Shown: positions 16,340 through 24,021, counted from the first letter of the stretch. The stretch: DNA of 46,224 nucleotides from Lachnoclostridium sp. UBA5725 (GCA_002419585.1 DIGJ01000025.1:3095-49318); one strand, 5' to 3'. The notes: generated by a model from the letters alone, not told the origin. Numbers and translations are program-made.

Positions 16340-17173
16340 TCAATCACCTCTTCGGATGATTCTCGAAACATGTATTGTTAAATACGTGATTTCTTCATCT
16401 GTAACTTTGTATTGCATTTTTTTATCCATATAATCTTTTATTTTTAAAACACAATGGTATGCATCCAAAAACCGAAGTTGAATACTTTTATTAAATTCAT
16501 AATCCTCACACTCATAACATTCGTTACGTACAGCACGCTGTAAGAAAAATTTCAAATGTGTAACAAAACGTTCATACGATAGTGTAGTTTCGTCAATTTC
16601 AATTCCAAAGGTATAACGCACAATATTAAGGATATCTTTGATAATCAGTGGCATAGAAGATACTTGCTTCATATCTCCGTCCATCTCAGCATTAACAAAA
16701 TGAAGTGCGATAAACCCAGCCTCATCTTCCGATAGGTCAACCCCAATGGTATCCTTTACCATCTGGATTGCTTTTAAGCCAATCTGAAATTCTTCATTAT
16801 AGTATTTTCGAATTTCCCAAAGTAATGCATTTTGAAAATAAATTTCCTGCTTTTGCCTTTCAATTGCAAAATTTAAGTGATCGGTCAACGTAACATAAAT
16901 GTTTTTACTCAAACGTTTTTTCAAACTATTTTCTGCATAACGAATGATTTCTTCCGCCAGCTTAATTAATTCATAGGAAATATCTTCTAATAATTTTTCA
17001 AACTGATTCGTATGTTCTTCTGGCAAACAAAATATTTTTTCTACCTTATCTGTATCAATTTCATCGCCAGCCTTTTTTTGAAAGCCAATCCCTTTACCCA
17101 TTACAACGACTTCATTTTGTTTTTCGTTTACAGAGCTAACAACATTGTTATTAATCACTTTCAAAATCTTCAT
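16340..17173 (-). CDS. LicT/BglG-family transcription antiterminator
   Basis: A 277-residue RNA-binding regulator: an N-terminal CAT domain (MKILKVINNNVVSSVNE, residues 1-55) that binds RAT hairpins, then two PRD domains with the expected histidines, in LTDHLNFAIERQ (PRD1, near 100) and GFIALHF (near 155), and in FVTHLKFFLQR (PRD2, near 205) and YLTIHVSRI (near 268). Enzyme II-dependent phosphorylation in PRD1 would inhibit it, and HPr-dependent phosphorylation in PRD2 would activate it. ATG 17173 follows AAAAGGATG; ten further in-frame residues upstream lack family similarity. It sits first in the operon and its own leader carries a RAT-like site, so it is probably autoregulated. Confidence 0.94.
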   Translation of the reverse strand: MKILKVINNNVVSSVNEKQNEVVVMGKGIGFQKKAGDEIDTDKVEKIFCLPEEHTNQFEKLLEDISYELIKLAEEIIRYAENSLKKRLSKNIYVTLTDHLNFAIERQKQEIYFQNALLWEIRKYYNEEFQIGLKAIQMVKDTIGVDLSEDEAGFIALHFVNAEMDGDMKQVSSMPLIIKDILNIVRYTFGIEIDETTLSYERFVTHLKFFLQRAVRNECYECEDYEFNKSIQLRFLDAYHCVLKIKDYMDKKMQYKVTDEEITYLTIHVSRIIRRGD

Positions 17174-17221
17174 GTTTAAACATCCTTTTCTATCTCGTAT
17201 CATTGCAGAAATAAATTTAAA

Positions 17222-17321
17222 AATAAAAAAAGCTGGTATTATACTTTTAACTAAGCTGATTTCTATGTAAAATCAGGTTCTATAAGTATAATCCAGTCTT
17301 GCCTTCGAAAAGTAACAATCT
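17222..17321 (-). promoter_or_regulatory. Second RAT-like site and terminator in the leader of the antiterminator gene
   Basis: On the minus strand 17295-17321 starts AGATTGTTAC and ends GAAGGCAAGACT, close to the RAT consensus. It runs into a terminator with long arms (17284-17296 / 17233-17246), an internal hairpin (17256-17262 / 17270-17276) and a CTTTTTTTATTTTT tail. Two bases overlap between RAT and terminator arm. This would place the regulator under its own antitermination control. Confidence 0.8.
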
Positions 17322-17348
17322 GATTATTTGTGTGTCTTTTATGTGTTT

Positions 17349-17377
17349 ATGTTATCATTCCACTTATTATATGTCAA
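17349..17377 (-). promoter_or_regulatory. Promoter of the beta-glucoside operon
   Basis: Minus strand TTGACA (17372-17377), 17-nt spacer, TAACAT (17349-17354), about 27 nt upstream of the RAT-like site. No convincing catabolite-responsive element was seen around it. Confidence 0.72.
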
Positions 17378-17449
17378 CATCATTTTAAAATTCTGTCTGT
17401 ATATTACAATTTATTTCAACTATTTTTGTGCATTATTAACAATTTGAAT

Positions 17450-17494
17450 AACAGAAAATATCCATTGCAACAATCGATTTTTTGCAATGGATAT
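17450..17494 (-). terminator. Terminator after the 17499-17984 gene
   Basis: Perfect 13-bp stem (17482-17494 / 17458-17470, ATATCCATTGCAA) just past the stop codon, followed on the minus strand by TTTTCTGTTATT. It separates the membrane-protein gene from the beta-glucoside operon. Confidence 0.8.
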
Positions 17495-17498
17495 CCTT

Positions 17499-17984
17499 TT
17501 ATTTCTTAAAAATATTCTTTTTCATTCTCTTAAAGAATCCTAATTTTTCAGGTCTTTCCTCTAAGCCACCACGAGCACTTTTGATTTCCATAATATAGAT
17601 TCCGTTCATAACAACTTTTACTTCTTTTTTCACTGGAATTACTTCAAAAACCTTTTCATCACACATTAAAGTCGTAATCTTTGGTCCAATTTTAGCTTTT
17701 ACAACTGGAACTTTTGATCCACGAAGATATCTTGGTGTCTGGTCAATTACGATTTGTGGAAATCCAGCTTCTTTTAATTTGATTCTCTTTTTATCAATTA
17801 CTAACATTGACACCGTTTGGGCGCCTACCTGCATCTGTTTTTGTGCAGTTTCTTGTTTCTTTTGCAGCTTGTTTCCATAAATGTATAAAAATACGATTAA
17901 GGCAATCAACACAACTAAAACAACAATCAATGTAATAGAAAGTGCACTTAGTGCTAATACCGGTAAAACACTTATACTCATCAT
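17499..17984 (-). CDS. Conserved membrane-anchored protein of unknown function
   Basis: A 161-residue protein I cannot assign to a characterised family. It starts with a strong hydrophobic segment (about residues 10-36, rich in Leu, Val, Ile), then a Lys/Gln-rich short coiled stretch (GNKLQKKQETAQKQMQ), then a mixed alpha/beta soluble part with IDKKRIKLKEAGFPQIVID and a basic C-terminus (FFKRMKKNIFKK). The topology suggests a single-pass membrane protein with a cytosolic domain. ATG 17984 is preferred because GGAGG lies 8 nt upstream, inside the longer reading. It lies 74 nt after the PlsC gene on the same strand and is followed by a terminator, so it may share that transcript. Confidence 0.8.
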   Translation of the reverse strand: MMSISVLPVLALSALSITLIVVLVVLIALIVFLYIYGNKLQKKQETAQKQMQVGAQTVSMLVIDKKRIKLKEAGFPQIVIDQTPRYLRGSKVPVVKAKIGPKITTLMCDEKVFEVIPVKKEVKVVMNGIYIMEIKSARGGLEERPEKLGFFKRMKKNIFKK

Positions 17985-18058
17985 GGTATGTACCTCCATC
18001 TTATTATATTATGAGTCAAAACTCATACTTTACTATTTTAACATCATTTCTCAAAAAA

Positions 18059-18790
18059 TCAAATAGATTTTTCAATCTCATCCAGCATTTTTTTTATGAC
18101 ATCCCGCGTATAAACGCCAATGTGTTTTTTTTCTTCTGGCGTGAGGTTCTTCATATAAATTGGTTCTCCATACTTTACTGTGACATGGGCTTTTCGAACA
18201 AACGGAGCCTGTACTTCATATATTTTATCAACATTCGTCATAGCAATAGGAACAATCGCACAGTCCGACTTTTCGGCCAGTTTAAAACTTCCTTCATGGA
18301 AAGGCAACATATCCGTGTCATCACATCTTGTTCCTTCTGGCATAATAAATATAGAATAACCAGATTTCATCTGCTCAATACCTTGTAATATTGTTTTTAA
18401 TCCTTCACGAACATTTTCCCGGTCAAGAAAAAGACATTTCAAGTATCGCATCCAGGTTCGAAGGCAAGGAACCTTTTCAATCTCTTTTTTTGCCACAAAG
18501 CTTGTCAATGTTGGAACCGTACTATAGGCCAAAACAATATCAAAGTAGCTTCTATGATTTGCTACATAAAGTACCGCTTCCTCCTTTGGCACATTTTCAA
18601 TTCCTAGGATTGTTTTCTTTGTTCCAGCAAAAAAAAGTATGATTTTAAATGTATTTCTCGCGACAATCTGTGCTATACGAAACTGCATATTGGGATTAAT
18701 CTTTCCAACTATAAATTGTATCAGATACATCGGAATGCTAAAAATAGCAAACAATAGTAAAACTATAATTATAAATATCAATCGTATCAT
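18059..18790 (-). CDS. 1-acyl-sn-glycerol-3-phosphate acyltransferase (PlsC family)
   Basis: Transfers an acyl chain to lysophosphatidic acid at the inner face of the membrane, giving phosphatidic acid. The 243-residue protein has an N-terminal membrane segment (residues 1-22), the NHRSYFD catalytic box (HxxxxD; about residues 74-80) and the FIMPEGTRCDD box (about 147-157), with PFHEGSFKLA further on; order and spacing fit PlsC. ATG 18790 follows GGAGAAAAA. Its leader holds a GCGCA twin-core element and a 10-bp hairpin, and its promoter shares a -35 hexamer with the divergent ispE promoter. Confidence 0.92.
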   Translation of the reverse strand: MIRLIFIIIVLLLFAIFSIPMYLIQFIVGKINPNMQFRIAQIVARNTFKIILFFAGTKKTILGIENVPKEEAVLYVANHRSYFDIVLAYSTVPTLTSFVAKKEIEKVPCLRTWMRYLKCLFLDRENVREGLKTILQGIEQMKSGYSIFIMPEGTRCDDTDMLPFHEGSFKLAEKSDCAIVPIAMTNVDKIYEVQAPFVRKAHVTVKYGEPIYMKNLTPEEKKHIGVYTRDVIKKMLDEIEKSI

Positions 18791-18804
18791 TTTTTCTCCA
18801 TTCC

Positions 18805-18824
18805 TGCGCACGCATTTTGCGCAT
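18805..18824 (-). repeat. GCGCA twin-core element, copy C
   Basis: Minus strand: ATGCGCAAAATGCGTGCGCA, then GGAATGGAG and the PlsC start at 18790. Cores are 8 nt apart. As RNA the two cores can pair to give a short GC stem right beside the Shine-Dalgarno. Confidence 0.75.
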
Positions 18825-18864
18825 ATAAAGTTTGCGCCGAGGACAACGCAGGCACAAACTTCTG

Positions 18865-18890
18865 AGGTTGAAAGCGTTTTCTTTCAACCT
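18865..18890 (-). other. 10-bp hairpin in the PlsC leader
   Basis: Perfect inverted repeat AGGTTGAAAG (18865-18874) / CTTTCAACCT (18881-18890) with a 6-nt loop, in the transcribed leader between the promoter and the GCGCA element. No T-run follows, so it is not a terminator. Confidence 0.6.
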
Positions 18891-18918
18891 TATTCTCCGC
18901 TTTAAGTATTTGATAACA

Positions 18919-18970
18919 AGTATATCAAACTTTATAATTTCTTGCAATTACAATAGGCGATGTGTATAAT
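18919..18970. promoter_or_regulatory. Divergent promoters for plsC and ispE sharing one -35 hexamer
   Basis: TTGCAA at 18942-18947 is its own reverse complement. On the plus strand it is followed after 17 nt by TATAAT (18965-18970) for ispE; on the minus strand it is followed after 17 nt by TATACT (18919-18924) for plsC. Both spacings are optimal, so one hexamer can serve both promoters in turn. Confidence 0.75.
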
Positions 18971-19021
18971 ACTCGTGAAGAAGTTTACATTTCGCACATG
19001 CGGATGATTGGAGAAAAAACA

Positions 19022-19034
19022 ACGCAGAAATGAG
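19022..19034 (+). repeat. Possible half copy of the GCGCA element before ispE
   Basis: ACGCAGAAATGAGG directly before the ispE start is nearly identical to the 3' half plus Shine-Dalgarno of copy D (GCGCAGAAATGAGG), but the first GCGCA core is absent or badly degraded. Confidence 0.4.
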
Positions 19035-19041
19035 GAAATAA

Positions 19042-19911
19042 ATGAAAAGTGTTCATTTAAAAGCATATGCTAAAATAAATTTAGGACTTGATGTTCTACG
19101 CAAGCGGGAAGACAATTATCACGAAGTCCGTATGATTATGCAAACCATCGATTTATATGATAAATTAACCTTAAAAATATTGGATGAGGATACCATTATA
19201 TTAAAGACGAATCTGTCTTTTCTTCCTACCAATGAAAACAACTTGGTTTATAAAGCAGTTAAATTATTAAAAGACGAATTCCAAATTAAAAAAGGCGTTC
19301 TTATTGATTTGGAAAAACATATCCCAGTCGCAGCCGGAATGGCAGGAGGAAGCACAGATTGTGCTGCCGCTTTAAAGGGAATGAACAAACTTTTCCACCT
19401 AAACCTTACACCGAATCAGCTCATGGAACGTGGTGTATTACTCGGAGCGGATGTTCCTTATTGCATCCTTGGCGGTACTGCTCTTTCGGAAGGAATCGGT
19501 GAGGTATTAACTCCGCTTTCACCAATGCCACCTTGTCATGTGTTGATTGTAAAGCCATCGATGCACGTTTCCACAAAATTTGTATATGAAAATCTGAATG
19601 TCGGATTGCTTACTTCCCATCCTGACATCGATGGTATGATACAGGCAATTAAAAAGAAGGATGTTGCAGGAGTTGCAATGCGCCTCGAAAACGTTTTAGA
19701 GACCGTTACAATCAATGAATATCCAATTATCGAAGAAATCAAGCAGCTAATGAAAGATGCCGGAGCACTAGGTGCCTTAATGAGTGGAAGTGGCCCTACC
19801 ATATTTGGTCTCTTTGATAATATACTGTTGGCTGAAAAAGCAAAGAGCATTTGCAGAAAGCATGATAACAATCATCGTGTCTATGTTGTTGACATTAAAA
19901 ATGAGGCATAA
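19042..19911 (+). CDS. ispE: 4-diphosphocytidyl-2-C-methyl-D-erythritol kinase
   Basis: Phosphorylates CDP-methylerythritol in the MEP route to isoprenoid precursors. The 289-residue GHMP kinase begins with AYAKINLGLDVLRKREDNYHE (motif 1), has the glycine-rich ATP loop PVAAGMAGGSTDCAAAL near residues 93-109, and motif 3 MSGSGPTIFGLF near 248-259. Length and motifs are standard. GAGG lies 7 nt before the ATG. It is transcribed alone, divergent from plsC, and ends in a terminator hairpin shared with the convergent sipL-like gene. Confidence 0.95.
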   Translation: MKSVHLKAYAKINLGLDVLRKREDNYHEVRMIMQTIDLYDKLTLKILDEDTIILKTNLSFLPTNENNLVYKAVKLLKDEFQIKKGVLIDLEKHIPVAAGMAGGSTDCAAALKGMNKLFHLNLTPNQLMERGVLLGADVPYCILGGTALSEGIGEVLTPLSPMPPCHVLIVKPSMHVSTKFVYENLNVGLLTSHPDIDGMIQAIKKKDVAGVAMRLENVLETVTINEYPIIEEIKQLMKDAGALGALMSGSGPTIFGLFDNILLAEKAKSICRKHDNNHRVYVVDIKNEA

Positions 19912-19927
19912 AGCCTCATTTTTATTT
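19900..19927. terminator. Terminator between ispE and the sipL-like gene
   Basis: Stem AATGAGGC (19900-19907) / GCCTCATT (19913-19920) with a 5-nt loop, overlapping the ispE stop codon and followed by TTTTATTT on the plus strand. On the minus strand it is followed by TTTTTAATG, so it may act in both directions. Confidence 0.78.
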
Positions 19928-21469
19928 GCATATTATTAATTTTTGACCTTCACTCAAGCGTTCTGAATCAAGCTCATTTAACTCTTTAATCTCATTGCTG
20001 GTCGTATAGAACATCTTTGCAATATCCCAAAGGGTTTCTCCCCTTTTAACGATATAACCAACGATACTTGGTTGATTTTTACGTATCTCGTCTAACGATC
20101 CCATTTCATCTACTGAAAGAATCATATCCCGCTTAATCTCATCAAAAACAATTGCTTCAAGGCAGATGGTTACTTTGACTTCAATCTCATTTTCATCAAT
20201 CATCACCATGCTAAGTTGATCAATACAGGATTTGATTTCGTATGTACTATCTTCTTTCATATCTTTTACTTCTATGGTATGGCTAAAAGGAATGTCTCCT
20301 CGAACGGAACCGATTGGTTTTGCATCATCCTCTGTAATATAGAGAACCTGAACACTTACAACGCCTTCTACCTGAATTCCATTTTCCACATATGTTTGTT
20401 CATCAATCTTAACGGACGCACTGCCATTGCATATCTGTAAAATTGGCCTTTGCCCATCTTCCATTCTTAAGGTATCAACTACACGCAATTTACTATTATT
20501 TTTCATTAATAGATTCTTATAGTCTGAATTTTTAGTTCGGATATCAAGCTGATTTTTGGTGGAATAAATATCTTTTAAAACTTCCATTTCCTGCTCTTCA
20601 TAAATTTTGATTGCAAGATTAAGTACTGCTTCAATATCAAGTACTCTTTCTTCTCCATCCTCATCCGGCTTAATCTGTATGTCTTTATTATTTAAAGATA
20701 CAGAAATATCCGAGATCATACTGTCTTTTGCGCCCATGCATTCAATATTTCCATTGATGGGAAGCTCTGTTTCATAGAATTCTATACCACGATTTTCATT
20801 TTCTCCAATATAGAGTACAAAGATTCGAAGAAGACCTCTTAGTCCAATTCGATCCTCCATAACCTTTGTTTCACCTTCTAAGAACTCCATATTGGTATAA
20901 AGGAGCTCCTGAACATTATCTTTTCCCATTGGAAGAGATATTTCATCTTTAATTCGGAAGGTATCTTTTTTTGAAACAGCAACTTGCGTAATGTTAAATT
21001 TATCCTTCATGTATTGTATATCGTCGTCGTCTACACCAGTTACAACCGATTCTTCGGCCTTATTTTCAGCAGAAAAATCAAATTGGATAATAGCTCTAAC
21101 GTTAACCTTACGGGAATTGATTAATGTAATACTCATATCTTCTAATTCCCACTTATATAGGATAGCTTCATCCCCCATGATTCCTTCCATATTCACATTT
21201 TCTTCGAATGGAATCTGTCCGCTCATATTATGTACTGGCCGTTTATTTTCCTGGCTGATATACAAAAGATTAAACTGAAGAACGCCTTTTATCATAAATC
21301 TATCATTCATCGGAGTAATCTCCTGAATTATAATAGTTCCCTGTTCCTTTATTACTTTATCTATATCTGGCTTAACATCTGGCACATTAAAATCATCATC
21401 TAATGTAATTTGCAAGTCACTTCTGTTCTTTTTCTGATTCATGCTGATTTTTTGCATTAACAATTCCAT
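19922..21469 (-). CDS. sipL: SipL-like DUF3794/LysM spore coat morphogenesis protein
   Basis: A 515-residue soluble protein. Residues about 35-455 contain repeated DUF3794-type units (for example VPDVKPDIDKVIKEQG near residue 29, then FNLLYIS and VQVLYITEDD strands), and the C-terminus is a single LysM domain (YIVKRGETLWDIAKMFYTT to the end). This arrangement and length match Clostridioides difficile SipL, which binds SpoIVA through its LysM domain to assemble the coat around the forespore. ATG 21469 follows GGAGGG. A sigma-E-like promoter upstream supports mother-cell expression. SafA/SpoVID-like function is the alternative reading; the gene symbol is by architecture, not by search. Confidence 0.82.
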   Translation of the reverse strand: MELLMQKISMNQKKNRSDLQITLDDDFNVPDVKPDIDKVIKEQGTIIIQEITPMNDRFMIKGVLQFNLLYISQENKRPVHNMSGQIPFEENVNMEGIMGDEAILYKWELEDMSITLINSRKVNVRAIIQFDFSAENKAEESVVTGVDDDDIQYMKDKFNITQVAVSKKDTFRIKDEISLPMGKDNVQELLYTNMEFLEGETKVMEDRIGLRGLLRIFVLYIGENENRGIEFYETELPINGNIECMGAKDSMISDISVSLNNKDIQIKPDEDGEERVLDIEAVLNLAIKIYEEQEMEVLKDIYSTKNQLDIRTKNSDYKNLLMKNNSKLRVVDTLRMEDGQRPILQICNGSASVKIDEQTYVENGIQVEGVVSVQVLYITEDDAKPIGSVRGDIPFSHTIEVKDMKEDSTYEIKSCIDQLSMVMIDENEIEVKVTICLEAIVFDEIKRDMILSVDEMGSLDEIRKNQPSIVGYIVKRGETLWDIAKMFYTTSNEIKELNELDSERLSEGQKLIICK

Positions 21470-21491
21470 ATAAACCCTCCTTGTCTTTTAC

Positions 21492-21520
21492 ACTATATGC
21501 AAAGGGATAATAAAATATTC
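21492..21520 (-). promoter_or_regulatory. Candidate sigma-E promoter of the sipL-like gene
   Basis: Minus strand GAATATT (21514-21520), 14-nt spacer, CATATAGT (21492-21499), matching the mother-cell sigma-E pattern kmATATT N14 CATACAnT with one clear difference. It lies 22 nt upstream of the start codon, and its -35 sits in the base of the hairpin that ends the veg transcript. Confidence 0.68.
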
Positions 21521-21562
21521 AAAGGGATTGGTACTAATTAAAATTAGCACCAATCCCTTTGA
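21519..21562 (-). terminator. Long hairpin ending the veg transcript
   Basis: Arms 21519-21539 and 21542-21562 pair over 21 bp with one G-T mismatch (TCAAAGGGATTGG core) and almost no loop. On the minus strand it follows veg and is trailed by ATATTTTATT. It can act as terminator despite the weak T-run. Confidence 0.7.
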
Positions 21563-21592
21563 TTTATGTCTATGGTATAAGTGTCAAACCTT

Positions 21593-21832
21593 CTATACTA
21601 GAATCATTTGTACATCATTTGTTAAAACGTCCGTATAACTAAAGGATACTGTTTGTAAGGTATCTTCAATTTCATTCTTCACCTGAATGAGAAAAATGCT
21701 TGGATATGTTTCCATTATAACACCTTCCGTAACATCTACTTTGTGTCTTCCTTTATTGGATCGTATTCTTACCTTACTCCCTATATGGTGGTTAACTGCA
21801 TTTCTTACGCGGATTACATCTGACTGTTTCAT
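21593..21832 (-). CDS. veg: Veg family protein
   Basis: A 79-residue protein matching Veg: GSKVRIRSNKGRHKV, ETYPSIFLIQV and VSFSYTDVLTNDVQM correspond to the conserved core of Bacillus subtilis Veg, a small protein reported to influence biofilm matrix gene expression. ATG 21832 is preferred because GGAGG lies 7 nt upstream; the 45 further upstream residues in frame are hydrophobic read-through of the promoter region and are rejected. It has its own near-consensus promoter (21891-21919). In many Firmicutes veg lies near ispE, as here. Confidence 0.92.
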   Translation of the reverse strand: MKQSDVIRVRNAVNHHIGSKVRIRSNKGRHKVDVTEGVIMETYPSIFLIQVKNEIEDTLQTVSFSYTDVLTNDVQMILV

Positions 21833-21890
21833 TTCATTTCCTCCATTCTGTAAAAATGGCTGTCCCACATTTCCATTCAGCACTGGTAAC

Positions 21891-21919
21891 AGTATAGCAT
21901 AAACACAAGATATTGTCAA
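21891..21919 (-). promoter_or_regulatory. Promoter of veg
   Basis: Minus strand TTGACA (21914-21919), 17-nt spacer, TATACT (21891-21896), about 50 nt before the veg start. A strong sigma-A consensus. Confidence 0.85.
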
Positions 21920-21992
21920 AATTAGAGAATTCTTCCACAAGACCTTGTGTGTATACAAAATAAACAATCATATTTACTTATCCGCTTTTATT

Positions 21993-22054
21993 TTGTGCAT
22001 TATTACATCAGTCATAGTCTGTTATTCCTACAATCCATCTGTAATAATGCACAA
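21993..22054. repeat. 15-bp perfect inverted repeat between veg and the PrcB-domain gene
   Basis: TTGTGCATTATTACA (21993-22007) and TGTAATAATGCACAA (22040-22054) form a perfect stem around a 32-nt loop. Neither strand has a T-run after it, so it is not an ordinary terminator. A related TTTTGTGCATTATTA occurs once more at about 17424-17438 without the second arm. Confidence 0.7.
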
Positions 22055-22097
22055 CCACTTCATCACTTTATCGTACAAAACAACAGAGTATGTATAT

Positions 22098-22532
22098 TTA
22101 TTCAGTAAAGCTATTTTTCACCCCAGAATACTTCACTGGCAAATCTAAATACTCTGTTTTAATAACAATGTAAGGATAGGTTAGTGCAGACTCAACCTTT
22201 TCCTCTTTCCCCGGTCCTAATAGATTGGTTGAAACGATCACTGCATCGTCCGTTGCATACAGTTCCTCTAATACGATACTATATCCCCCAGTTTTTTGTT
22301 CTCCGTATCCAATGGCGATGTATAAATCATTTCCTGCTGCATACGATAACTGAAAGGCCTGTGACTTTTTCTCCTCTATTATAGTCTTTAATTCTTCCGG
22401 TACATCTTCATCCGGTACAATTGTATATTCCAGGTCTCTCACTTTATCCTTTGAAATCGATCCGAAGGAGCATCCTTGCAAAATGGTTACAAAGAGTACC
22501 ATCAGAACAACCAAACTCACTCTTTTTTTCAT
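22098..22532 (-). CDS. PrcB-domain lipoprotein
   Basis: A 144-residue predicted lipoprotein. The N-terminus is a signal peptide with lipobox LQGC (Cys about residue 21); the mature part contains a PrcB-C-like domain (IAIGYGEQKTGGYSIVLEEL near residue 78 and YPYIVIKTEYLDLPVKYSG near the end). In Treponema PrcB joins a secreted protease complex; in Firmicutes the role of this domain is unknown. The ATG at 22532 is used; a TTG four codons upstream is less likely. No protease gene lies nearby. It stands downstream of amt on the same strand. Confidence 0.82.
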   Translation of the reverse strand: MKKRVSLVVLMVLFVTILQGCSFGSISKDKVRDLEYTIVPDEDVPEELKTIIEEKKSQAFQLSYAAGNDLYIAIGYGEQKTGGYSIVLEELYATDDAVIVSTNLLGPGKEEKVESALTYPYIVIKTEYLDLPVKYSGVKNSFTE

Positions 22533-22622
22533 AATTACCTGCAAAGCTTTTTTACTATTGTATTAACTGTTTATCATAAACATTCCTCTTGACTTTGATA
22601 ATATAAAGACTCCCCTCTAAGC

Positions 22623-23912
22623 CTATTTATCATCATGCAATCTAAAGTTGGCATATGCTGACATTCCATGTTCATGTAAATCCAGTCCGTCTATTTCTTC
22701 TTTTTCATTTACGCGAAGTCCAATTGTCTTGTCAATCACTTTAAAGATAATGAACGCCATAATTGCCACATATGCAACAACAGATAATAATCCAATACAT
22801 TGAACTCCAATAAACTGAATACGAGACATCCCGTAATCTGCAAGAACAGAACTCTTCACGAATACACCAGTCAATAGAGTACCCGTAAATCCACAGCAAC
22901 CATGTACTGCTACAGCACCAACCGGATCATCAACTTTTATAACCTTATCGATAAATTCTACCACAACAACCACTAATATTCCCGCAATCAATCCGATTGC
23001 CATTGCTCCATAGTTGCTTACAACATCACAACCAGCTGTAATTGCAACTAACCCAGCTAAAGAACCATTTAAAGTCATCGAAACATCTGGTTTTCCATAA
23101 CGTACCCATGTAAAGATAAGTGTTGTTAACGTTGCAACAACAGCAGCTAGATTTGTCGTAACTGCAATGTCTCCAAGTGTAGTAGTCGCTCCTACTGTAG
23201 AACCTGCGTTGAAGCCAAACCAGCAAAACCATAGAATAAATACTCCCAATGCTCCTATTACAATGTTATGACCTGGAATTGCTTTTGGCTTTCCTTCTTT
23301 GTCATATTTTCCAATTCTAGCTCCTAAAATCTTAGCTCCAACAAAAGCACAGATACCACCTACCATATGAACCGCTGTAGAACCAGCGAAATCATGGAAT
23401 CCAATGGAAGATAACCATCCGCCTCCCCATATCCAATGTCCAGTTACTGGATAGATTATTACAGAGATTAGTGCACTATATACAAGATATGCTGCAAATT
23501 TTGTTCTTTCTGCCATTGCACCCGAAACAATGGTTGCAGCTGTTGCACAAAAAACAGTTTGGAAAATCAAAAACACATTAATTGGAAGTCCATTGAACAG
23601 TCCCATCTCATCGGCCAATTTTGATGGATCAAAAAAGCCACCAAGGCCGATAATTCCCATTTGATCTGCACCAAACATAATCGCAAATCCAAAAACAAAA
23701 AAGAAAATACTACCAAGAACAAAGTCCATCAGGTTTTTCATAATGATATTTCCTGCATTCTTTGCTCTTGTAAAACCCGTTTCAACTGCAGCAAAACCTG
23801 CCTGCATAAAAAATACAAGAACCGCACCAAGCATGGTCCACACAATATTGAGTAACAACTCGGTAGCACTTGCCAAATCCATCCCAGATGCCAGCAAATC
23901 TGATAAATACAT
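22623..23912 (-). CDS. amt: Ammonium transporter
   Basis: An Amt/MEP/Rh-family membrane channel of 429 residues with about eleven transmembrane segments. Signatures: GAVLVFFMQAGFAAVETGF at the N-terminus, the twin-histidine region through DFAGSTAVHMVGG (about residue 162) and VAVHGCCGFTGTL (about residue 315). ATG 23912 follows AGAGGACGAGAAT; thirteen further in-frame residues upstream are rejected. The gene follows glnK, whose product plugs the channel under nitrogen excess in well-studied systems. The pair is preceded by a promoter and a terminator-like hairpin. Confidence 0.95.
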   Translation of the reverse strand: MYLSDLLASGMDLASATELLLNIVWTMLGAVLVFFMQAGFAAVETGFTRAKNAGNIIMKNLMDFVLGSIFFFVFGFAIMFGADQMGIIGLGGFFDPSKLADEMGLFNGLPINVFLIFQTVFCATAATIVSGAMAERTKFAAYLVYSALISVIIYPVTGHWIWGGGWLSSIGFHDFAGSTAVHMVGGICAFVGAKILGARIGKYDKEGKPKAIPGHNIVIGALGVFILWFCWFGFNAGSTVGATTTLGDIAVTTNLAAVVATLTTLIFTWVRYGKPDVSMTLNGSLAGLVAITAGCDVVSNYGAMAIGLIAGILVVVVVEFIDKVIKVDDPVGAVAVHGCCGFTGTLLTGVFVKSSVLADYGMSRIQFIGVQCIGLLSVVAYVAIMAFIIFKVIDKTIGLRVNEKEEIDGLDLHEHGMSAYANFRLHDDK

Positions 23913-24021
23913 ATTCTCGTCCTCTCTTTCAAAAAAAGAGATAATTATCAAGATATAAATCCTTAATAATTATCCCCGTTGATAATTTTTCCCATATTCA
24001 GTTTCTCTTCCTCATTTGCAC

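Noticed and set aside
17349..17377. CcpA catabolite-responsive element at the beta-glucoside promoter
   Set aside because: The nearest match (TGGAATGATAACA) is one base short and lacks the central CG, so it does not meet the cre pattern.
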